From Bactrocera neohumeralis (lineage: Eukaryota > Arthropoda > Insecta > Diptera > Tephritidae), in contig NC_065921.1 in NCBI RefSeq assembly GCF_024586455.1, forward strand, positions 77,204,720-77,268,719: a DNA stretch of 64,000 nt. The letters run 5' to 3'. Made by a program: the position numbers and the translations under genes. Position 1 is the stretch's first letter, and every line of letters starts with the position of its first letter. Below, piece by piece: positions 56,721 to 64,000 of this stretch. The notes beneath the pieces were generated by a model, which worked only from the letters and a program-made list of their open reading frames with translations, was not told where the DNA came from and made no database searches.

Positions 56721-57108
56721 ATTCAATTAAGACAGCGTTAGCCAAATGTACAAAAATTGTCAAAGAAATAAAATTTCCTCCGAGTTAAAGTCCATTCCGT
56801 CAAAAATTCTATTAAAAAGTTTCAAGAAAAACTATAACACCGTAGTTTATTCTAACGAAATTTCAATGAGTTTCTTTATTTATTTTGAACCATTAAAAAC
56901 GCTTTGATTTTGAACCGGTAACGGTCAACGGTTCCTAAGCATTTTTCAGCTTAGCACTTAACTATTTTCAATTGGCCATTATCTAACTGAGCAATTAAAA
57001 ACTTTTTAACCGATTTCTTTATTTAATTAACACATATTTCTATTATATTCTTGTTTACTTCAACTATACTTCACTGCACATAATAAAAATCTTTTTATCT
57101 TCGCTTAC
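56721..57108. other. AT-rich non-coding
   Basis: No feature recognised between the mariner copy and the candidate exon. Confidence 0.4.
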
Positions 57109-57177
57109 CTTTCTCCTTTCAATAGACGAAGCACCGTTCGTTTACAATCCAATGAATAACAGTACATCATACGTTAT
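57109..57177 (-). CDS. Candidate small internal or first-coding exon, 69 bp
   Basis: On the minus strand a pyrimidine-rich acceptor TTTTGTTTCAATTTCAG is followed by a 69-bp exon and a donor GAAAG/GTAAGC. Within it an ATG ATG opens a frame (MMYCYSLDCKRTVLRLLKGE) that stays open to the donor. In the other two frames there are stops, so if coding it would be an initiating exon with a 5' untranslated leader of 6 bases. Both splice signals are close to the fly consensus. I do not recognise the peptide. With one exon and no partner, chance is a real alternative. It lies in a stretch (57.0-58.5 kb) largely free of recognisable TEs. Confidence 0.3.
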
Positions 57178-57867
57178 CTGAAATTGAAACAAAATAATGG
57201 AAAATACAAATGAATGAAAATAGAATTTAATTAAACTGAAATTCTACGAATGTGTATAAAGTCTAGATTTGTGCACTTAATTGGAAGTGATGAGTATAAT
57301 CAAGACAATCGTAGACAGAAACTAGAATAAGTGCCGAAATTTATGGGCAGACTCATAGGTGTCGGTTTGTATGTTGTTCATGTGGGCAATCAACACATGG
57401 TTAACTAAAATGAAAATCTGTAGAAAACAATAAATGTATTTTAGATAGCCGTCTACGTTTAAATAGAGAATTTCTGCAAGGAGAAGTTTCATGGCGCTTG
57501 AGACATAATTAGTTCACATAAATCTTCAAAGTAAAGAGTGGCGAATCGAACAAGCAACTGGTATAAATTACTTTAACTGTCATATAAGAAAATAGAGATA
57601 GAATAATATGTGTGAGACTTAATGCTACAATACGATTACAGTGAATTCAAGTTTGTTGCTGCTTTCGAGAGTAAATGTTTTGAGGAGAGAGCTGTGAGCA
57701 CTCACAAAGCGAGCAGAGACCTGGCGATTGGTAGACAACTAGAGATGAATTGTCAAGTATTTATAACAGTTTCCTCTGAATTTCAGCTACTAAAGCTATG
57801 ACAAAGCTAGCGAAGAACTGATAAATCGGTAGAAGAGTATATAGACATATAACTGTAGGTTGGAGAG
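57178..57867. other. Non-coding, no recognised feature
   Basis: AT-rich, without TE similarity. If the candidate exon is real, this would be intron. Confidence 0.35.
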
Positions 57868-58112
57868 AAAAATGAAAAGAGTGTATTGACGGTTTAACAG
57901 TGAGATCGAGAGCATGGTTCGAAGCTCTCAGCTCGAAGTCCACTATACTGATCACGTCGATAAATAGAAAAATCAGAAAATCACTAGAAAAAAGTAGTAT
58001 ATTAATGGTTTAACAGCAAAGTCAAAGACATGTTTCGAAGCTGTCAGACAAAATCCCGCTATACTGATCGCGTCGATAAACAGAAAAACAGCAGACAAAT
58101 TTTTACTCCTGA
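57868..58112. repeat. Tandem duplication, unit about 118 bp
   Basis: Block GTATTGACGGTTTAACAGTG...GTTCGAAGCT.TCAG...CTATACTGATCACGTCGATA...AGAAAAA at 57877-57970 is repeated imperfectly from 57996 (ATATTAATGGTTTAACAGCA...TTTCGAAGCTGTCAG...CTATACTGATCGCGTCGATA). Two units, no ORF of note. Confidence 0.75.
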
Positions 58113-58499
58113 AAATAAATTGTGTCGCGATATAAGTGTTTTCTAATAGATGTTGCAGAATAGAAGGCACTGTGAAACCACGAGCGTATTTCTGACAAAA
58201 AGATCTCATAACGACATAGAGATCTCTCAACTAGACAATACCTCCCATCAGATTTAAAATACTCATTACCATAAGAATATTATAACAACAAAATAACGGA
58301 ACGCTCTTTAAAGGGGCATAAGAAGCGGGAGATGTGAATGTAATAGCCAAATGGCAGAATGAAAACGAATATGACAAAATCATCTAAGAAAGAAGAGATA
58401 CATCTTCCAAAGAGCTTTCGTAAAATTCTCAACCTTACAACGTAGAGGCCGATAGGGATTTGGCCTGTTAGAAACCCCATAACTTGGGAGACGCTAGCG

Positions 58500-58860
58500 T
58501 TACTGAGAGCAAAAAGTTTACTGTATCTCTTATGATCGACCTTGGGCGAAAAGGATCTTGGGAGAGCACATGAACCGATAGTACCTAGCGCTTGCCAAGC
58601 TCCCGCAAAGTTCAGCTATCCAGTTGTGGAAAACAAGAGGAGAACAGAGTATCAAACGATCCCCATTCTAATGATAGCGCAGCTAGGGTACCTTTCCATG
58701 CCATCTCGTCACCTTTATAGTTACCTGAGATTACGCTGTGGTCTTGCACCCTTATTATTGTTATCACAAAGTGACGCGATGGCATCGGTAACGAGGTCAG
58801 ACATTCCCCAACCAGCCTTGAACGCACTATTAGTGAGCTTATCCATAAACTATTTCCAAT
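58500..58860 (-). pseudogene. Non-LTR retrotransposon RNase H end
   Basis: Minus strand: VITIIRVQDHSVISGNYKGD, EMAWKGTLAALSLEWGSF. In intact relatives this reads W.PGHS.I.GN.KADELA.KGT; here the PGH is QDH and the Ala before Asp is Gly. It is the last RNase H block, after which the frame runs FDTLFSSCFPQLDS and stops. Neighbouring non-LTR copies on both strands belong to the same broad group. Confidence 0.55.
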
Positions 58861-59679
58861 TTTCCGTTATTATAGCATTAGACAGAGTCTTTGGTATAAT
58901 AAATTCTCAAGCTAAGATTTTGTACCAGTAATTTGGAGTCGAATTTCCATTTTCATCGTTATTTTCACCACATAATACAATATTTAGACAAAGCAGCTGA
59001 GATTGGTTAGAAAAGCATGTGTTTTTTAATATTTTTTATACTAACGAAAATGTATTCGGAAGTCTCGTAAATAAAACCTCAGTTATAACAGTAATAATTG
59101 CAAAAATAATATCCATTATCTTAATCCATCATATTATAAATTATAAATTCCATTAATGAGCAAGAAATATTTATTTTTGTAATCGCTTATTTTAATATCA
59201 ATATAATCGCCATTCATTTAATCTCTCACGACTTTAATAAATAAAAGTTAATCATGCTTTGTATGATATATTACCGCGACCTGCACCGGCACACATTCCT
59301 AATTCTTCATTCCTCTTTCAGCTTTTTCTCTCAAATATAATAAATTATGTATGAGCTTATGTACTGTTAGTTGGAGAGAGATTTAAAATATTGAATTTTC
59401 TATTATTTTTAATCGTGTCGACATTAGCACTAGCAACCGATTAACGTTAAAATTTTTTATGATTTGTTTACATTGATATTATACATGTCTATATAAATAG
59501 TAAATGATGAAAATAAAGAATAAAAGTTAAGATAATACCAGCTAATAAATATTTGATGAGCTGATGGGAAAAAAGGAAAAAAATAAATTACAAGAACACT
59601 CAACAATATTTGAAAACAAGAAAAAATGGTTCGAACAATGAACAGAATGCGCTCTCTTTATCAGTGCCGTGACTAAAGG
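58861..59679. other. AT-rich non-coding
   Basis: No ORFs or TE motifs seen. CTTCATTCCTCTTTCAG near 59320 looks like a plus-strand splice acceptor, but no open exon follows. Confidence 0.4.
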
Positions 59680-61250
59680 TGATTTTTAGGGAATACATGA
59701 AGTACAGCTATCTACCACACTCATGGAGAGAGGCTGGGATAGTTTTCATTCCGAAGGAAAGTAGAAACAACCCAACCTACTCAAAAACGTTTAGGCCTAT
59801 AAGCTTAACTTCCTTCCTGTTAAAAACGCTAGAGAAAATCTTGGACGTGCAAATTAGAGCCGCATCGCCTTCTAGAAGCTTTCCCAAGGCACAACACGTA
59901 CATATGTATATACGAAAGGCAGATCAGTAGAGACTGCAATTCACACACTGGTTTTTATTATCGAAAGGGCTCTTGAATATAAAAAATACGCACTCGGAGC
60001 ATTCCTGGAGATTTCTGTAGAGTTCTACAACGTCTCTACGGAAACTGTTCTGAATAATATAGTCTTAATACAGTCTAGATTTGGGCATTGGTAGCGGGTC
60101 TGGGTTTTAATCCGAAGAAAACGGATCTACTTGTGAAAAGGAAAGCACAAAATTCCTCTATGGAGGTTTTTTTTCGATAAATGGGACACAACTCTCTCTC
60201 AAGGACCACAACCAAACCTTGGGGTAGTCTTGGACAGTAAAGTAAAGAGTTCAGAGGTTCGCTCAGAGTTTACATCTAGAACTTTAGGCATAGCTCCGTG
60301 GGTAATGGCGGTTTGGCAAACACCGACTATATGATCTCACTTTTTCACAGGGAAAGAAGGTTCAAAGGAAACATAGAAAAAGATGGCTGACGAAAAGGTA
60401 TGGTAAAATGGACGATGGAATTGGTGCGAGAATATACTGTCCAGAGTTAGTCATAAGGCTACCTCTTAAGTTGCTTGACCACTTTAGTATATTTCAAGCT
60501 GAGGTCTATGCTATTGCGAAAGCCGAAGAGCTGGCCTCTAATGCCCCTATAGGCAATTCCAGGTTCAACATCTTCGTATCGCATACCACAAGTGTCTTGG
60601 GAAGCAGGGTAGCAGAAGAAAGTCAGAAATGAAATAGTGGACGAGATTACCTAGAATGGGGTACGGCTAACACCCGAAAACGTGATCAACATTGGGAAAC
60701 GCATGTACTGTCTAAAAGTGTGTGTGTGTAAAACAATATATCGAAAGTACACAAAATTCCTATTGGCGATCGGTAGAGGAGACTATGGGAAAATTTTAGG
60801 AATACTAACTGGCCACTGTCTGCACATACGCCCACAGGATGGGCTGACAGATCGAAAAAATTACAGGAAATGTCTAGAACATGGCGCCGAAGCAACAATG
60901 GAGTATCTCTTGTGCCCATGTCCCGCATTGGCAAGACAATGCTGTAAGCATCTGGGGTCCTCGCGGTATGATACACTGATGGAGGTAACGAGGGTGAGGC
61001 CACAGAGTCTGTTAATAACTGACAACTGGGTGTTCGATAAGGAGAGTCCACATTTGAGTCGATAAATGAATTTTCAAAAACAAATCGACTTTTAAGTTAT
61101 CTTTATGAAATCAAAGATTTAGTTTTTGGATACATTTTTCAAGTGTCTTAAAAGTTTTTTGCCTTTGTGGACTGAAGGTGCAAAAAGCAAATATCCGAAA
61201 TCGGAAGACCTCCACAGCAACAAAACGCTTTCTGCTACTTGCAGTCTCAT
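59680..61250 (+). pseudogene. Non-LTR retrotransposon, RT to C-terminus, internally deleted
   Basis: RT start: MKYSYLPHSWREAGIVFIPK, TFRPISLTSFLLKTLEKILD (59679-59930), then GKSVETAIH-like, ALEYKKYALG (decayed), LNPKKTDLLVKRK-like, LKDHNQTLGVVLDSKVKS (usual ..YLGVILDSKL.W), then RNase H from about 60405: DDGIGARIYCPELVIRLPLK, HFSIFQAEVYAIAKAEEL. Then the C-terminal part 60682-61065: RGDYGKILGILTGHCLHIRP, ATMEYLLCPCPALARQCCKH, LGSSRYDTL and a stop at 61063-61065. The RT palm (FLDI..., PQGG, YADD) is mostly deleted, so the element is shorter than a full copy. The C-terminal knuckle (C...H replaced by Y in MEYLLCPCPAL) is nearly intact. About 180 bp of 3' flank may be untranslated region. Confidence 0.75.
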
Positions 61251-61929
61251 TCATTGTACATACAATTAACATAAATAGCTTATTCTATATCATAACTTTT
61301 TGAATACTTCCGTCATCGTCATTATTTTTGTGTCATCGTGGCTGCCATTGTCTATTCCATCATCGCAACTTTTTCTATTACCCATTAACTGAAGAAAACC
61401 TCTTTAGGTGTGTGTGTGGCGTCAGTGAATCTCCGTAGCATCTTCCCAACTACGGCCTTACCTACATCGCTTCTATCGTTGGACGTCGACGAGTCTCTTT
61501 GTTTCTATGGATTTGCAACTCATTTGCATTTTAACGTGTTTCCAAAAACTTGTTATGTCCATATATACACATTTTGTCGTCAGCTCATCATGCTGGCGTA
61601 CATGCAGATTTGGTTTTTGGTTTTTGGTTTTATTATTGGTTTCTTATTTTCTTGCTATTTAAGTCGACATGATTTTAACTTTATGGAATTTCTAATAGGA
61701 AATATGCTAATTCGAGCAAACTTCGCCCGCATCTTGCTTGGCAGTCACACCGAATAAAGTAAATTTATGAAATTGGAGACACTTTGCGGCGTAGAATTGT
61801 TGAAATATAATTTTTTAAGAGAAACACTTAATATTAATTGGCAATCATAAGTAAATAATAGTCTAATTTGAGAAATGTTGAATACATTTGATATTAATTA
61901 AAGCTTAAAACAGCTTCACTCCATTTTTT
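61251..61929. other. Non-coding, one unrecognised 115-codon ORF
   Basis: The plus-strand ORF at 61410-61757 contains a hydrophobic stretch (IWFLVFGFIIGFLFSCYL), but I see no family, splice context or codon bias to support it. Chance in T-rich DNA is likely. Confidence 0.35.
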
Positions 61930-63790
61930 ATAATGACAGAGAAAATAAGCAGTGAGAGTGGGCACCAAAACTTATCTTATCTTTATCAATCCCAGCCACT
62001 TCGCTAGGTTCTCTAAGGATGTGTCTATCGAAATATTTCAATCTCAGACTGGCAAAAGCCGTGAGAATTGCGAAGAAAGTGACAACGCCTTCCTTTTAAC
62101 AGCTTTGGCAAAGTGCGACCGACCCCGTCTGTACCTATTGAACAATGTCCAGCCAAGAGACCTATAATTGTGGCGAGACTTTGTTAAGAGCCCGTAGTTC
62201 GGATGACCACTTATTATTTTTCTTTGGACCAGAAGGATCTTGCAATCACAGATGTTCTGTTTGTTGACCAGCGTTTGCCGAGCTCACTAGAAGTCTTGAG
62301 ATCAAATGAAATTGGAGTAACGGTGCCTAAGCTAGCAGGCTCATCGCCTTTGCAGTTTCCGACTTCGCTATGACCGGCCTTTGCACTCCTAGACTAGCAT
62401 GTACTTCGGAAGACCTCTTGTGATTAACTTTGGTCCAGAAAGATCTCGCATCCCACAAGTTCTGGTTGTTCCAGCGGTGTGTTTGGAAGTCCTGTCAAAT
62501 GAAATTGGTATAAGGATACCCTTCCTAACAAGCTCATCATCTAGCCATTCTCCGATTCCACAGTGTTCGGCCTTTGCACTCTTTGAATAGTTTTGAGCAC
62601 AGAGTGAGTGAGCTCAAAGTCAGTATGGCCGCTCGACTATCGGAGTGAATGCATACCTCTCTGAAGCAGGCTGCACTTCGGAACAGTAATCTACCTCTAC
62701 CTTGATAGCAGCCAAATCCGTTTGGAAGACGCTACAGTGGTCTGGTGGCCTGAAACTAAAGTTCAAGTAGAGCTCCCGACAAAGGACTCCACCACCTACT
62801 CTCACTCTTAACTTCGATACATTGAGAAAAAGCTCAATCCACCTCTTCTCCAACAACTTCGCCCTGCCCACAAGTCCCTCGCAGGTGTGTGCTGAAAAGG
62901 TACCTCCAGGAGAAAGTTCTAGAATGTGATCTAAATAGAGGAATGAAATCGAAGTAGTGGAGAGGTTTAGTGCTTTCCTTCCCGAGGCCATATATCCAAC
63001 TTCGCTAAGTCTAATAACAGCTTTTGCTGCAAACTTTAGCTAGGTGTGCAGGTGCAACATGTAGAATGGCATATAAAGCCTTTGTTGGGATTGTTCTTAG
63101 TTCATCAAAACTGTCGATGAGGGTCGCGCCTTAAGATAGTGTGTTTTTTTGAGAACCCTCCACCAGACAACGATCTTATAAAATGTTATTGGCTTAACTC
63201 CGATTTCATAGAGACAGAACAGCACTTTTGATTAGTGGCCCCACCTCCTCCCAGTCGTTCCTTTGCAAAAGTATAAGACAACCGATCTCTTCCTCACTCT
63301 TTCCCTGATGTTTACCTTCCATGAGAGCTTTTTATCCAGTATACGATCCAAGTAATTTACCCTGTCTACCGGTTGAAGAATAGATCCTCTCACCGAGAGG
63401 AGAGTAACATCAGGGATTTCCTGAAGTTCCTCCAAAAGACCATTCGCCACTAGGATTCGTGCAATGTGGGAAAGGACGTCAGGTTAAGGCGTGACCCTAT
63501 TTACTTTGCCGACTTGCCCTTCCTGTAAGCATGCTGAGCACATAATATAGTGTTGCTTGGAATTCTTAAAATTTCGCGAGTCCCTAAACGAGGAGAGATT
63601 GATAGGCTTGAAGTTTTTAGCAGTGACATTATGGCTTTTATCGGTCATTGGGACGAAAGCCAATGGAACCTGGCTCCTAGCCAATGGAGACCATCTCTCA
63701 AATACCCTAAGAATATTAGATTCCTTTCAAGTATACGTCCAAACCTAAAGGATTCATGACAGCCCTCTACGCTTTCGCAGCAGGCGCTTC
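61930..63790 (-). pseudogene. Non-LTR retrotransposon, RT to C-terminus, with local duplication
   Basis: Minus strand from 63790: SFRFGRILE, ARSQVPLAFVPMTDKSHNVT, AKNFKPINLSSF (usual DFRPISLTSF), a deletion removing the palm, then VANGLLEELQEIPDVTLLS, QPVDRVNYLDRILDKKLSWK (usual V.YLGVILD.KL.WK), EVGYMASGRKALNL, RNase H LNFSFRPPDHCSVFQTDLAA, DDELVRKGILIPISF, then twice a CKILLV/MRDLSGPK-type segment (62190-62310 and 62395-62515), and the C-terminus including ASLRLKYFDRHILREPSEVA near 62000. The second segment is a tandem duplication offset about 200 bp. It shows many stops and lacks the catalytic YADD. Confidence 0.7.
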
Positions 63791-64000
63791 AAGAAGACCT
63801 TTTTGCCTTTGGTCATTGTTTACTTTCAGCATTATCAATAATCTGCGAAGTAAATATAATCAAGTTTATCGTTTCGAGGCTTACCTACAGGTATATTATT
63901 GAAAATATGAACAAATGACGACAAACTCCCAATGACTGTTCGATTATTATTCAATAACAGAACAACAAAAAGATTTGCCAAAACTTTACGCTTTCAACAA
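63791..64000. other. Non-coding to window edge
   Basis: No feature recognised. It could continue the 5' side of the non-LTR copy beyond recognition. Confidence 0.35.

Noticed and set aside
61410..61757. 115-codon ORF with a hydrophobic segment, possible small membrane protein
   Set aside because: T-rich DNA readily gives Phe/Leu-rich frames; there is no family match, no promoter and no splice evidence.

Overview
The window is eukaryotic and reads as intergenic or intronic DNA of a higher dipteran, most likely a tephritid fruit fly. That placement is an inference from memory of TE families: several mariner lineages, INE-1/DINE-1-like elements whose 154-bp monomers carry a TAGCTGCCATACAAA core, RTE and RNase H-bearing non-LTR retrotransposons, and (GTTGTT)nGTAG repeats. 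The DNA is AT-rich with CA/TATG microsatellites, CAG/CAA-type triplets and no long intact ORF. I found no complete protein-coding host gene, no tRNA or rRNA and nothing prokaryotic.

Layout. 0-10 kb: a TGAGTCA-bearing minisatellite (2.3-3.06 kb), a DDE_3/IS630-like transposase pseudogene (4.46-5.5 kb), 3' ends of non-LTR elements (1.5, 6.2-7.1, 7.4, 9.5 kb) and an internally deleted mariner (8.9-9.4 kb). 10-20 kb: a mariner with an INE-1-like element inside it (10.9-12.0 kb), a mini-mariner with a second Helentron-like element inside it (13.4-14.6 kb), a reverse DDE_3 copy, an RTE tail, a possible minus-strand promoter and 5' exon (17.5-17.9 kb), and a mellifera-like mariner (18.0-19.0 kb). 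20-28 kb: a dense cluster of mariner, RNase H fragment, mariner, a perfect pogo-like MITE and a TIR-complete mariner (20.1-23.5 kb), then a DDE_3 copy split by an RTE fragment (26-27.3 kb). 28-37 kb: two long arrays whose T-rich units share an AGGTGGCAACCCT core, with a reverse non-LTR RT fragment and a foldback element between them. 38-46 kb: three INE-1-like elements, one split by a LOA-like retrotransposon, and two mariner remnants. 46-64 kb: non-LTR RT/RNase H fragments, RTE halves, an internally deleted mariner on the minus strand, one small candidate exon (57.1 kb) and local duplications.

How the pieces relate. Nearly all recognisable coding sequence is transposase or reverse transcriptase with stops, frameshifts and deletions, so the elements here are dead or depend on copies elsewhere. 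Four nested insertions give a relative age order. Two mariner copies 47 kb apart share the same deletion junction, and INE-1-like copies differ in the number of 154-bp monomers. The most unusual features are the AGGTGGCAACCCT arrays with a dimeric unit of about 248 bp and the TGAGTCA minisatellite. All family names come from motif recognition by eye, without a database search.
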